Source: an uncultured Lachnospiraceae bacterium (GTDB lineage Bacteria > Bacillota > Clostridia > Lachnospirales > Lachnospiraceae). Taken from it: a stretch of 45,060 nucleotides of DNA. A model generated the notes under the pieces. That model was not told the origin of the DNA. It saw nothing but the letters and a program-made list of their open reading frames with translations, and searched no databases. Position numbers and translations under genes: made by a program. The stretch covers positions 1 to 45,060 of the forward strand of contig CAMWLJ010000016.1 of assembly GCA_947175055.1 (NCBI GenBank). The letters run 5' to 3'. This document shows, one piece after another, positions 33,159 to 42,311 of this stretch; position 1 is the stretch's first letter; every line of letters starts with the position of its first letter.

Positions 33159-35579
33159 ATGAATACAGCATTATCATGGATCAAAGCATATGTGCCGGAT
33201 CTGGAATGTACAGATCAGGAATATATGGATGCTATGACATTATCGGGAACTAAGGTGGAAGGATACAGCAGGCGGGATCACAACCTGGATAAGATCGTAG
33301 TCGGTCAGATCGAGAAGATAGAAAGACATCCGGATGCGGATAAACTGATCGTGTGTCAGGTGAATATCGGGACCGAAGTGATCCAAATTGTGACAGGGGC
33401 GCCGAATGTCAGTGAAGGAGATAAGGTACCAGTGGTCCTGGACGGTGGTAAAGTGGCAGGCGGCCACGACGGCGGCCCGTTGCCGGAAGAAGGCATTGCG
33501 ATCAAGGCCGGCAAACTGAGAGGGGTACCGTCCAACGGTATGATGTGTTCCATAGAAGAACTGGGATCCGACAGAAATATGTATCCGGAGGCACCGGAAC
33601 TGGGTATCTATATCTTCAAGGAGGACGTGGAAGTTGGATCCGACGCCATAGAGGCACTGGGCCTTCATGATACCGTATTTGAATATGAGGTGACGTCCAA
33701 CAGGGTGGACTGTTACAGTGTGATCGGTATTGCCAGGGAGGCAGCGGCGACTTTTAGGAAACCGTTCTATCCGCCGCAGGTATTTGTGACAGGCAACGGC
33801 GGCAATGTGGAAGACTATATTTCTGTCGAGGTGGAGGATAGAGAACTTTGTCCGCGATATTGTGCAAGGGTATGCACTAACATCCAGATCGGGCCCTCAC
33901 CTAAGTGGATGCAGAGGCGCCTGGCAGCCAGTGGCATTCGCCCTATCAACAATCTGGTGGATATCACCAACTATGTGATGGAAGAGTATGGACAGCCCAT
34001 GCACGCTTATGATCTGGAGACCATCGCAGGGCATAAGATCATTGTCCGCCGGGCGAAGGACGGTGATGTATTCAAGACACTGGATGGGCAGGAGAGGAAT
34101 CTGGATGCCGATGTGCTGATGATCTGTGATGCGGAGAAAGAAGTAGGTATCGCCGGTATCATGGGCGGCGAGAACTCGATGATCACGGATGAGGTTAAGA
34201 CGGTCCTGTTTGAAGCGGCATCTTTCAACGGTGCCAATATCCGCAAATCGGCGAAGAGGGTCGGACTCAGGACCGATGCATCAGGTAAGTTTGAGAAAGG
34301 ACTTGATCCGCATAATGCCGCGGCCGCGATCAACAGAGCGTGTCAGCTGATCGAGGAGCTGGGCTGCGGTGAAGTGGTGGACGGCATGGTAGACGTCTGC
34401 AGTGAACTTAAGACGGAAGTTGAGCTGACGTTTGAACCGGACAGATATAACAGACTGCTTGGTACGGATGTATCTAAGGAAGAAATGCTGGAAATCTTCC
34501 GGAGAATAGAGGTGCAGTATGATGCGGTTGAAAATAAGCTGATCATACCGACCTTCCGCCAGGATATCCTGCGTCAGTGCGATATTGCGGAAGAAGTGGC
34601 GCGTTTCTACGGTTATGATAAGATTCCGTCCACGCTGCCAAACGGTGAGGCGACCACCGGGAAGCTGCCCTTTAAACTTCGTATTGAACAGAAGGCAAGG
34701 GATATTGCGGAGTATTGTGGTTTTTCGCAGGGAATGTGCTATTCTTTTGAAAGTCCGAAGGTGTTTGACAAACTGCTTCTGGGGGCGGATGATCCGGCCC
34801 GCCGGGCGATCAGTATTTCCAATCCGCTGGGAGAAGATTTCTCAATCATGAGAACGGTTTCTTTGAATGGCATGCTGACAAGTCTTGCGACCAACTATAA
34901 TAGAAGGAATAAAGATGTCAGATTATATGAACTGGGAAATATCTATATTCCGAAGGGTCTGCCACTGACAGAACTTCCTGACGAGCGGATGCAGTTTACG
35001 CTTGGCATGTACGGTGAGGGTGATTTCTTTACCATGAAAGGTGTTATTGAGGAATTCTTTGACAGTATCGGCCTTTGCAAAAAGATTACCTATGATCCGA
35101 ATGCCGGCAAGAATTTCCTGCATCCGGGCCGGCAGGCGAAGGTGGTCTATGAGGGCTGCGAACTCGGCTATCTGGGGGAAGTACATCCTGAAGTATGTGA
35201 CAACTATGATATGAAGACCAAAGCCTATGTGGCAGTATTGGATATGCCGGCGATCATACCTTATGCTACCTTCGACCGTAAATATGAGGGGATCGCAAAA
35301 TATCCGGCTGTCATGAGAGATATCAGCATGGTCGTTCCCAAGGAGATCATGGTGGGGCAGATTGAGGACGTCATCGCGCAGCGCGGTGGTAAGATCCTGG
35401 AAGAGTATCAGTTGTTTGACATCTATGAAGGCAATCAGATCAAAGAGGGATTTAAATCCGTAGCATACTCCATTACATTCCGGGCAAAGGACAGGACGCT
35501 GGAGGAAAGCGATATTACAGCTGCCATGAAGAAGATACTCAATGGTCTGGAAGGTATGGGAATCGAGCTGAGAAGTTAA
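33159..35579 (+). CDS. pheT: Phenylalanyl-tRNA synthetase, beta subunit
   Basis: An 806-residue subunit of the (alpha-beta)2 enzyme. The order is MNTALSWIKAYVPDL, an EMAP-like tRNA-binding domain (VGQIEKIERHPDADKLIVCQV), the B3/B4 editing domain (VTSNRVDCYSVIGIARE), B5, and the C-terminal ferredoxin-like anticodon-binding domain (KYPAVMRDISMVVP). The start at 33159 is chosen for GGAGG 5 bases upstream; four residues earlier another ATG lacks a site. It lies 161 bp after pheS, with no terminator between. Confidence 0.96.
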   Translation: MNTALSWIKAYVPDLECTDQEYMDAMTLSGTKVEGYSRRDHNLDKIVVGQIEKIERHPDADKLIVCQVNIGTEVIQIVTGAPNVSEGDKVPVVLDGGKVAGGHDGGPLPEEGIAIKAGKLRGVPSNGMMCSIEELGSDRNMYPEAPELGIYIFKEDVEVGSDAIEALGLHDTVFEYEVTSNRVDCYSVIGIAREAAATFRKPFYPPQVFVTGNGGNVEDYISVEVEDRELCPRYCARVCTNIQIGPSPKWMQRRLAASGIRPINNLVDITNYVMEEYGQPMHAYDLETIAGHKIIVRRAKDGDVFKTLDGQERNLDADVLMICDAEKEVGIAGIMGGENSMITDEVKTVLFEAASFNGANIRKSAKRVGLRTDASGKFEKGLDPHNAAAAINRACQLIEELGCGEVVDGMVDVCSELKTEVELTFEPDRYNRLLGTDVSKEEMLEIFRRIEVQYDAVENKLIIPTFRQDILRQCDIAEEVARFYGYDKIPSTLPNGEATTGKLPFKLRIEQKARDIAEYCGFSQGMCYSFESPKVFDKLLLGADDPARRAISISNPLGEDFSIMRTVSLNGMLTSLATNYNRRNKDVRLYELGNIYIPKGLPLTELPDERMQFTLGMYGEGDFFTMKGVIEEFFDSIGLCKKITYDPNAGKNFLHPGRQAKVVYEGCELGYLGEVHPEVCDNYDMKTKAYVAVLDMPAIIPYATFDRKYEGIAKYPAVMRDISMVVPKEIMVGQIEDVIAQRGGKILEEYQLFDIYEGNQIKEGFKSVAYSITFRAKDRTLEESDITAAMKKILNGLEGMGIELRS

Positions 35580-35634
35580 TATCCCGTACGGAAAGTTTTT
35601 GTACAAATCACATATCCCGTCTGCGGAGTTTGTG

Positions 35635-35711
35635 CCGAAGCGTCCCAAACTCCTTGATCGCAGCGCAGAATTTGAGATTCTGCACGCGTTCCTCAGCAAA
35701 AAACGCTTCGG
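35635..35711 (+). repeat. Nested inverted repeats before the M18 peptidase gene
   Basis: CCGAAGCGT (35635-35643) pairs with ACGCTTCGG (35703-35711), enclosing a GCAGAAT/ATTCTGC hairpin. The right arm ends directly before the ribosome binding site. The 12-mer AACGCTTCGGAA occurs here (35702-35713) and just before the pheT ribosome binding site (33136-33147). Confidence 0.45.
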
Positions 35712-35725
35712 AAAGGAAGGAAAAT

Positions 35726-37153
35726 ATGGAATATAAGAATACGTGGGAATTTTATAAGGAAGAACAGTTGAAAGAGGTGGATGCTTTTGCGCAGGAATAC
35801 ATGAAGTTCTTGGACAACGGTAAGACTGAGCGTGAATGTATCGACCAGATCGTAAACAGGATCGAAGAAGAGGGCTACAGAGAGCTTAATGCAGTGATCT
35901 CATCCGGTGATAAACTCGCGGTTGGTGATAAAGTTTATTCTGTATGGATGAATAAATCCATTGTCATGTTCCAGATCGGAAAGAACAAAATGGAGGATGG
36001 CATTAATATCCTTGGTGCGCATATTGACTCTCCCCGCCTGGATATCAAACAGAATCCACTGTATGAGGACGGAGGATTTGCTTACCTGGATACGCACTAT
36101 TATGGCGGTGTGAAGAAATATCAGTGGGTAACGATACCGCTTGCCATTCACGGTGTGGTGGTAAAGAAGGATGGCACGATCGTGGAAGTCAGCGTAGGCG
36201 AGAAGGAAGATGATCCGGTATTCTTCGTGTCAGATCTGCTGATTCATCTGGCGCAGGAGCAGCTGGAGAAAAAGGCAAATAAGGTGATAGAAGGTGAGGC
36301 ACTGGATATCATAATCGGGAATAAGCCGCTTGTGATCGATAAGAAAGGTGACAAGGGCGATACGGATGAAAGCTCAGCAGAGAAAGATGCAGTTAAAAAG
36401 AGTATTCTGGAGATATTGCAGAAATCCTATGATATCGAGGAAGAAGACTTTATTTCTGCGGAGCTGGAGGTAGTACCGGCCGGTAAAGCGCGTGAGGCAG
36501 GCTTCGATCGCAGCATGATATTGGCATATGGCCAGGACGACAGAGTCTGTGCGTTTACTTCTCTGGAAGCGATGCTGGAGATCAAAGAGACGGAGCGCAC
36601 AGCGTGCTGTATTTTGGTAGATAAAGAGGAGATTGGCAGTGTAGGTGCCACGGGTATGCAGTCCAGATTTTTTGAAAATGCGGTAGCAGAGGTGATGAAC
36701 CTTACAGGCGGATACAGTGAGCTGAATCTGCGCAGATGCCTTGCCCGATCCTGTATGCTTTCCTCTGATGTGAGCAGTGCGTTTGATCCGGCATTTGCAT
36801 CTAGTTTTGATAAGAAAAATGTTGCCTACTTAAGCGGTGGCATGGTATTCAATAAATTTACCGGATCCAGAGGCAAATCAGGTTCTAATGATGCCAATGC
36901 GGAGTATCTGGGACATATCCGAGCAATCTTCGAGAAGGAACAGGTGAATTTCCAGACGGCGGAACTGGGCAGAGTTGATCTTGGCGGCGGCGGCACTATT
37001 GCCTATATCCTTGCTCTGTATGGTATGAATGTGATCGACTGTGGTGTTGCAGTATTGAATATGCATGCACCGTGGGAAGCTACCAGCAAGATAGATGTCT
37101 ATGAGACGAAGAGAGGATATGTAGCATTTCTTAAGAATGCGGATCTGAATTGA
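35726..37153 (+). CDS. M18 family aminopeptidase
   Basis: A 475-residue cytoplasmic zinc aminopeptidase of the aspartyl aminopeptidase (M18) family. The metal-binding stretch GAHIDSPRLD holds H99 and D101; VDKEEIGSVGATG holds E301 and E302 (catalytic base and ligand); a C-terminal His occurs in MHAPWE. It lacks a signal peptide. An acidic/Lys-rich insert (about 208-225, KKGDKGDTDESSAEK) is a loop extension. GGAAGG precedes the ATG at 35726; the upstream part of the open frame is not protein-like. Confidence 0.9.
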   Translation: MEYKNTWEFYKEEQLKEVDAFAQEYMKFLDNGKTERECIDQIVNRIEEEGYRELNAVISSGDKLAVGDKVYSVWMNKSIVMFQIGKNKMEDGINILGAHIDSPRLDIKQNPLYEDGGFAYLDTHYYGGVKKYQWVTIPLAIHGVVVKKDGTIVEVSVGEKEDDPVFFVSDLLIHLAQEQLEKKANKVIEGEALDIIIGNKPLVIDKKGDKGDTDESSAEKDAVKKSILEILQKSYDIEEEDFISAELEVVPAGKAREAGFDRSMILAYGQDDRVCAFTSLEAMLEIKETERTACCILVDKEEIGSVGATGMQSRFFENAVAEVMNLTGGYSELNLRRCLARSCMLSSDVSSAFDPAFASSFDKKNVAYLSGGMVFNKFTGSRGKSGSNDANAEYLGHIRAIFEKEQVNFQTAELGRVDLGGGGTIAYILALYGMNVIDCGVAVLNMHAPWEATSKIDVYETKRGYVAFLKNADLN

Positions 37154-37215
37154 AGACAGCAGCGGATATGAATGTTTGGGAACTGAGTTCCTGAAGATAT
37201 TTGAGGAAGTAGGAA

Positions 37216-38274
37216 ATGGAAGAACTTAGAAAATCAGATTTTTATTTCGATCTGCCGGAAGAGTTGATCGCGCAGGATCCTCTGGAAGATCGTGCCAGTT
37301 CCAGATTGCTGTTATTGAATAAGTCTAACGGTGGCATAGAACATCATGTTTTTAAAGAGATCGTTGATTATTTAAGACCGGGTGATTGCCTGGTCTTAAA
37401 TAACACAAAGGTTTTGCCGGCCAGGCTTATGGGGGTCAAGGAAGAGACTGGAGCTGCGATAGAGGTACTCCTTCTGAAAAGGAAGGAGAAGGATCTGTGG
37501 GAGACTCTTGTAAAACCGGGCAAAAAAGCCAGGCCGGGAACGCGTATCATTTTTGGAGACGGTTGTCTGAGGGCAGAGGTAGTAGATGTGATGGAGGAGG
37601 GGAATCGTCTGATACGCTTTGCTTATGAAGGTATTTTTGAGGAAGTGTTAGACCGTTTGGGCGAAATGCCGCTGCCGCCTTATATTACCCATAAGCTGCA
37701 GGATAAGAACCGTTATCAGACTGTATATGCTAAATATGAGGGATCAGCGGCGGCTCCGACAGCCGGGTTGCACTTTACAAAAGAGCTGCTTGCCAAGATT
37801 GAAGCAAAAGGAGTTTCCGTCGCGTATGTGACGCTGCATGTAGGGCTTGGAACATTCCGCCCTGTCAAGGCAGATAACATACTAGAGCATCATATGCATT
37901 CTGAATATTATCAGGTGGACAGGGAAGCAGCGGAAAAGATCAATCTGGCGAAAGTGTCAGGAGGTCGGGTGATCTGCGTGGGGACCACGAGCTGCAGGAC
38001 TGTCGAGAGTGCAGCCGGAGAGGATGGCAGGCTGCAGGAGTGCTGTGATAATACGGAAATTTTTATTTATCCAGGTTACCGTTTTAAGATCATGGATTGT
38101 CTGATCACTAACTTTCATCTTCCGGAATCTACGCTTGTCATGCTGGTCTCTGCGTTGGCCGGCAGAGAGAATGTATTACATGCATATGAGGAAGCAATAC
38201 GGGAAAGGTATCGATTTTTTAGTTTTGGGGATGCAATGTTCCTTACGGATTCCTTTACAAAAGACAACAAATAG
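37216..38274 (+). CDS. queA: S-adenosylmethionine:tRNA ribosyltransferase-isomerase
   Basis: A 352-residue QueA, which transfers and isomerises the ribosyl group of SAM onto preQ1 at tRNA position 34, making epoxyqueuosine. Family marks: [19 protein letters not shown] at the N terminus, [15 protein letters not shown] in the middle, [24 protein letters not shown], and the end [20 protein letters not shown]. Full length. AGGAAGTAGG precedes the ATG. The other queuosine genes (tgt, queG/H) are not in the window. Confidence 0.95.
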   Translation: MEELRKSDFYFDLPEELIAQDPLEDRASSRLLLLNKSNGGIEHHVFKEIVDYLRPGDCLVLNNTKVLPARLMGVKEETGAAIEVLLLKRKEKDLWETLVKPGKKARPGTRIIFGDGCLRAEVVDVMEEGNRLIRFAYEGIFEEVLDRLGEMPLPPYITHKLQDKNRYQTVYAKYEGSAAAPTAGLHFTKELLAKIEAKGVSVAYVTLHVGLGTFRPVKADNILEHHMHSEYYQVDREAAEKINLAKVSGGRVICVGTTSCRTVESAAGEDGRLQECCDNTEIFIYPGYRFKIMDCLITNFHLPESTLVMLVSALAGRENVLHAYEEAIRERYRFFSFGDAMFLTDSFTKDNK

Positions 38275-38334
38275 AGTAGAATAGAAACAGAAGTATATAT
38301 GGAATTACTTTAGGTAAGAGGAAGGTAAAGAATT

Positions 38335-38676
38335 ATGCAGGAGAGAAGAAGAAATCAACGTATAGAATTGGAAGGCAAGCTGGTAGTCAAGAGAATGGAT
38401 CAGGGCGGTAAAGCGGAGAGGATAGGCATCGCGATCAATGACTGTTCCAAGACAGGAGTTGGTTTTACCTGTATGGAAAGACTGGAAATGGGAGCAGTCT
38501 ACGAGGCTTTTCTCACAATCTGGACGAAGGAAGTCCTCCATGTTTTTCTTGAAGTAGTGCGTGTGGAGAACAAGCAGAACGGTAAATTTGAATATGGAGC
38601 GATCTTTATCGGTATGTCTGAGATGGATGCGAGCAGAATCGAGACATATGGTACCATTCAGAAAATGAATGAATAG
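38335..38676 (+). CDS. PilZ domain protein, probable c-di-GMP receptor
   Basis: A 113-residue single-domain protein. It has both c-di-GMP contact motifs: a basic RRRNQR run at residues 4-9 (RxxxR) and D36-C-S38-K-T-G41 (DxSxxG). The rest is the PilZ beta barrel. It lies between queA and a VanZ-type gene, only 15 bp from the latter, so it may control an envelope function (inference). Confidence 0.85.
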   Translation: MQERRRNQRIELEGKLVVKRMDQGGKAERIGIAINDCSKTGVGFTCMERLEMGAVYEAFLTIWTKEVLHVFLEVVRVENKQNGKFEYGAIFIGMSEMDASRIETYGTIQKMNE

Positions 38677-38691
38677 GGAAATCAGATTGGA

Positions 38692-39189
38692 ATGAAGCAG
38701 GGAAAACATAGAAATCTGTGGCTGGAGCTCACAGTAATCGTTGCATCGGTTCTTGCGTTGGCATTGCTGGTATATTTTGTGATGATCGTTTCGTTTCAGA
38801 GCGGCGTCAGTTCTACGAATGTAACGATGCGGTTGGCCGACCGGATTGCCAGAATAGTGTTTGTCGATCCGGAGCAGGAGCAGATAGAGACAGTCAGCCG
38901 GATGATTCGCTATGGAGCACATCTGGCTTTGTTTTTTGTAGTCGGATTGGTTACGGCTTTTGTCAGTATGGTCATATTCAGAGGATATTTTCGTATTTTG
39001 GGTATTCTTCTGTCGGGTGCAGTCTGCTATATGATGGCTTATTATACGGAATATTTTAAACAGTATGTAGATGGGAGACATTTTCAGATGACTGATGTAC
39101 AGTTAAACTGGTATGGATGTCTTGCCGGAATTTTTTGTATGGTAGGTTCTTATTTTTTAAACAGATTGCTAGTCAAGATGTCGAGTTAA
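38692..39189 (+). CDS. VanZ family membrane protein
   Basis: A 165-residue membrane protein with four hydrophobic helices and the VanZ pattern RYGAHLALFFVVG followed by YTEYFKQYVDGRHFQMTDVQLNWYGCLAG. VanZ proteins give low-level teicoplanin or lipoglycopeptide tolerance in some species; most homologues have no proven role. The ATG at 38692 has only a weak GGA site, so translation may depend on the PilZ gene just upstream. Confidence 0.85.
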   Translation: MKQGKHRNLWLELTVIVASVLALALLVYFVMIVSFQSGVSSTNVTMRLADRIARIVFVDPEQEQIETVSRMIRYGAHLALFFVVGLVTAFVSMVIFRGYFRILGILLSGAVCYMMAYYTEYFKQYVDGRHFQMTDVQLNWYGCLAGIFCMVGSYFLNRLLVKMSS

Positions 39190-39286
39190 GAATACTGCAA
39201 TTTTAGTATTTGGATATGGCTTGTGTATGGGATACATAGATATGGCAAGGCTATTCTGGAAAGAATATCATCAATTGAATAGCGTG

Positions 39287-39356
39287 AGAAGAACTTCTGG
39301 ACTTGCAGAGCAAGTCATATTTGCAGCAGGGGCTGCTTCGCGAAGAAGTTCTGGGT
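39287..39356. repeat. 70-bp multi-hairpin element flanked by 7-bp direct repeats
   Basis: Outer arms AGAACTTCT (39290-39298) and AGAAGTTCT (39344-39352) enclose two hairpins: GACTTGC/GCAAGTC (39300-39316) and GCAGC/GCTGC (39323-39336). TAGCGTG occurs on both sides (39280-39286 and 39357-39363), like a target duplication. No gene inside. Confidence 0.55.
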
Positions 39357-39374
39357 TAGCGTGTATGAATATAG

Positions 39375-39404
39375 AAGCAAGCAGATCATGGTCCGCTTGC
39401 TTTT
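39375..39404 (+). terminator. Terminator after the VanZ gene
   Basis: AAGCAAGC (39375-39382) pairs with GCTTGCTT (39395-39402), followed by TT and an AT-rich tail. aroA ends 40 bases further, from the opposite side. Confidence 0.65.
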
Positions 39405-39443
39405 ATATTGTCTATATCTGTGTATGAGTTTACATAGGCTTTT

Positions 39444-40718
39444 CTATTGTGTCAGCTTCAGCAAGTCTTCATAGAAATTCGGATAACTGATGGTAACGAC
39501 ATCACTGCCGGTGATCTCGGTATTGCCGTCGGCGATCAGGGCGGCGATAGCGAAACTCATGGCGATCCTGTGATCCATGTGGGAATCGATGACTGTTCCG
39601 TGGAGAGGTTTGCCGCCGTGAATGATCATACCGTCCTGCGTGCCGATGATATCGCATCCCATAGCGCTTAGCGCATTCACCATCACATCGATACGGTTAG
39701 ATTCTTTGACTTTCAGCTCTGCCGCGTCTTTGATGATCGTTGTGCCTTCGGCACAAGCAGCCATCACATTAATGATCGGGAGTTCGTCGATCAGTGTGGG
39801 GATGATATCCCCTTCTATAGTGATACCGTGCAGCGTGCTGTGTTTTACAAGCAGATCTGCGGTAGGTTCGCCGTCGTGGGTGATATTGAGTAACGTGATA
39901 TCTCCGCCCATGGCTTGCGCGACTTTCAGGATTCCGTCTCGGGTGGGATTGATACCCACATTGCGGATCAGGACTTCGGCGCCGGGAACAAGCAGTCCGG
40001 CAGCAATAAAATAGGCGGCGGAAGAGATATCGCCGGGAACACATACCTTCTGGCCATGCAGGTTGGGTTCCGGGCAGATCGTGGCTGTGGTGCCTTCCGT
40101 ATGAACCTGGGCGCCGAAATAGCGCAACATGATCTCAGAATGATCACGGCTGACGGTAGGTTCCGTAACTTTCGTGACATCATCCGCATATAATCCTGCC
40201 AGCAGGATAGCGGATTTTACCTGTGCGGAGGCTACTTTGGAGTGATAGTGGATGCTGTGCAGTGAAGAACCTTTGATGCAAAGCGGTGCGCAGTCATTGC
40301 CGTGCAGGCTGATGATATCGGCCCCCATCAGGGTAAGTGGATCTATGATGCGGCGCATGGGACGTTTCTGGATCGAGACATCCCCTGTCAGCGTCGTCTC
40401 AAAAAGCTGTCCTGCCAGAATACCGGAAATTAGCCTGGTGGTGGTGCCGCTGTTACCGGCATCAAGGATGCCGTCGGGTTTTCGCAGGCCGTGAAGACCT
40501 TTGCCGTGAATCAGGATATGTTCGGGTGTGTTCTCGATGGAGATGCCCATTTTGCGGAAACAGTCTATTGTGGAGAGACAGTCTGCGCCCTGCAGGAAAT
40601 TGAGCACTTCTGTGGTCCCATTTGCCAGTGAACCGAACATTACGGCCCGGTGCGAGATGGATTTATCGCCGGGAACGGTTACTTCACCCTTAAGTTGATG
40701 TGCTTTTTGAAAGATCAT
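39444..40718 (-). CDS. aroA: 3-phosphoshikimate 1-carboxyvinyltransferase (EPSP synthase)
   Basis: A 424-residue EPSP synthase of normal length that joins PEP to shikimate-3-phosphate. Motifs: PGDKSISHRAVM (substrate binding, residues 17-28), GNSGTTTRL, QKRPMRRIIDPL, the KVKESNRID catalytic stretch and DHRIAMSFAIAAL near the end. GGAGG precedes the ATG. It is the second gene of a two-gene aromatic operon after tyrA, 79 bp apart. Confidence 0.95.
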   Translation of the reverse strand: MIFQKAHQLKGEVTVPGDKSISHRAVMFGSLANGTTEVLNFLQGADCLSTIDCFRKMGISIENTPEHILIHGKGLHGLRKPDGILDAGNSGTTTRLISGILAGQLFETTLTGDVSIQKRPMRRIIDPLTLMGADIISLHGNDCAPLCIKGSSLHSIHYHSKVASAQVKSAILLAGLYADDVTKVTEPTVSRDHSEIMLRYFGAQVHTEGTTATICPEPNLHGQKVCVPGDISSAAYFIAAGLLVPGAEVLIRNVGINPTRDGILKVAQAMGGDITLLNITHDGEPTADLLVKHSTLHGITIEGDIIPTLIDELPIINVMAACAEGTTIIKDAAELKVKESNRIDVMVNALSAMGCDIIGTQDGMIIHGGKPLHGTVIDSHMDHRIAMSFAIAALIADGNTEITGSDVVTISYPNFYEDLLKLTQ

Positions 40719-40797
40719 GGTGTTCCTCCGTTGTGTTGTTTATGTTTTGTCTGTGCCTGTTATCCACTGCCGTATTGCGCAGTGTCAGTATTGCGGA

Positions 40798-41904
40798 TCA
40801 GGAAGGACGCCTGGTATGGATCGTGTATCCCTGTCCGGTCAGTATGGCAGAGGCTTTCTCCACTGCATGTATCCCGTAGAATTCGATACGCAGGGCACCT
40901 TCGGCCAGTTCTCTGTTGTGATTGATACCGATATTCTTGATGCTTACCTCATCTGCCGCCAGCAGAGAGGCGATGGCGGCGATAGAGCCTGGTTGGTCTG
41001 TGATATCTACCGTCAGCACATATTCCGTTTTGATCGGGCCGCTGGAGGCAGTGATAAAAGATTCACGATAGCACCTTGCAGTGTCGAAGAAATCATAAAG
41101 CGCATCTGCGGCACCTTCATCTATTTTTGCGGAGATCTCTGTGAGACAGTTGATATATTGTTTCAATAAAACAGAGATATTTTCCCGGTTGGTCAGGCAG
41201 ATCTGCTGCCACATCACCGGGGAGGAGGAGGCGATCCTTGTGATATCCTTGAAGCCTCCGGCAGCCACCAGCTTCATGATGCCTGTCTCGGAATCGGCAT
41301 CTTTGACAAGATTTACGAGAGAGGCAGCAACAACATGAGGCAGGTGTGAGATGGCGGCGGTAACAAAGTCGTGCTCATCGTAGTTTAAGATGAGAGGGAT
41401 CGCGCCCATGGCTTCTACCAGTAAACGATAGTCGGATACTCGCGCATCAGGAACCGCGGCAGATGGGGTCAGGATATAGTAAGCGTTTTCCAGAAGAGAT
41501 GTCTTGGAGTTCTGATAGCCGATACGCTCGGAGCCTGTCATGGGATGTCCGCCAATAAACTGTCCATCCAGCCCGAGTGCTTCTACCTGGTGATGAATGT
41601 CGGTCTTCACACTTCCTACGTCGGTGAGGATCGTATGCGGCGACAGATATTGCTTTAAGGTTTGCAGGTTCTCGGCGTTACAGGAGACGGGAGCGCATAA
41701 GAAAATATAGTCGCAGCCTTCAAAGGCAGCACCGACGGCAGGACAGATTTCGTCCAGCACTTGTTCTTGCAGGGCCAGCTGCAGGGAGGATGTCCGGATA
41801 TCGTATGCGATCAGCCGGGATTTGGGGTATGCCGCGCGGATTGCCTTGGCGATGGAGCCGCCGATCAGTCCAAGGCCAATAAAACCGCAGTTAAGTGTGT
41901 TCAT
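40798..41904 (-). CDS. tyrA: Prephenate dehydrogenase with ACT domain
   Basis: A 368-residue enzyme that oxidises prephenate to 4-hydroxyphenylpyruvate with NAD+. N-terminal Rossmann fold GFIGLGLIGGSIAKAI. The catalytic/binding segment HPMTGSERIGYQNS follows. A C-terminal ACT domain (about 290-360, DITDQPGSIAAIASLL) probably mediates feedback inhibition by tyrosine. It is transcribed toward aroA; no T-box is visible in its leader of about 137 bases. Confidence 0.93.
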   Translation of the reverse strand: MNTLNCGFIGLGLIGGSIAKAIRAAYPKSRLIAYDIRTSSLQLALQEQVLDEICPAVGAAFEGCDYIFLCAPVSCNAENLQTLKQYLSPHTILTDVGSVKTDIHHQVEALGLDGQFIGGHPMTGSERIGYQNSKTSLLENAYYILTPSAAVPDARVSDYRLLVEAMGAIPLILNYDEHDFVTAAISHLPHVVAASLVNLVKDADSETGIMKLVAAGGFKDITRIASSSPVMWQQICLTNRENISVLLKQYINCLTEISAKIDEGAADALYDFFDTARCYRESFITASSGPIKTEYVLTVDITDQPGSIAAIASLLAADEVSIKNIGINHNRELAEGALRIEFYGIHAVEKASAILTGQGYTIHTRRPS

Positions 41905-41974
41905 AATATTTGCTGCCTTTCTCTATGGTATGTTTTATGGTATCGTATTTATAGATATATAGTAGAGGATGATC

Positions 41975-41999
41975 CATGATCTGGCGAAACGGGATCATG
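41975..41999 (-). promoter_or_regulatory. Hairpin in the tyrA leader
   Basis: CATGATC (41975-41981) and GATCATG (41993-41999) form a 7-bp stem with an 11-base loop in the tyrA-aroA leader. No T-run, so it is not a terminator. Its role is unknown. Confidence 0.35.
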
Positions 42000-42047
42000 A
42001 GGGTTAGCTTGCTTGATCATATGGAATCAGGCCTCACGTACAGATAC

Positions 42048-42076
42048 AGTATAACATTTCAAAAATTGCGCTACAA
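42048..42076 (-). promoter_or_regulatory. Sigma-A promoter of tyrA-aroA
   Basis: On the minus strand TTGTAG (42076-42071), a 17-bp spacer and TATACT (42053-42048). Confidence 0.55.
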
Positions 42077-42175
42077 GAGAAAAGTCAAACATCACTGGAA
42101 GATAGTATATAGTGAAAATTGGGAAATAGAATAAAAAATTGACACAAAAATCGTGTGCAGAATGTATAATTGTTG

Positions 42176-42204
42176 TTGAAATTTTTTGCGTAATTTAGTA
42201 AAAT
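42176..42204 (+). promoter_or_regulatory. Sigma-A promoter of the EF-G-like gene
   Basis: TTGAAA (42176-42181), a 17-bp spacer and TAAAAT (42199-42204), start near 42211, leader about 100 bases. A perfect TTGACA (42139-42144) and TATAAT (42165-42170) also occur just upstream but are 20 bp apart, too far for a standard promoter. Confidence 0.6.
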
Positions 42205-42311
42205 ATACTTATATTTGTGCTTGGGAATAAATCATCTATGAATTGCAGTATAAGACAGACTGATATTTGGCCCAATCATGAGTGAATAACAGAACTGGAG
42301 GATTGCGAGAA

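Noticed and set aside
41905..42041. T-box or riboswitch in the tyrA leader
   Set aside because: No GGGTGGTACCGCG-type core, specifier stem or terminator; only a 7-bp hairpin.
42139..42170. Promoter TTGACA/TATAAT before the EF-G-like gene
   Set aside because: Both boxes are perfect but the spacing is 20 bp; the TTGAAA-17-TAAAAT pair downstream is preferred.
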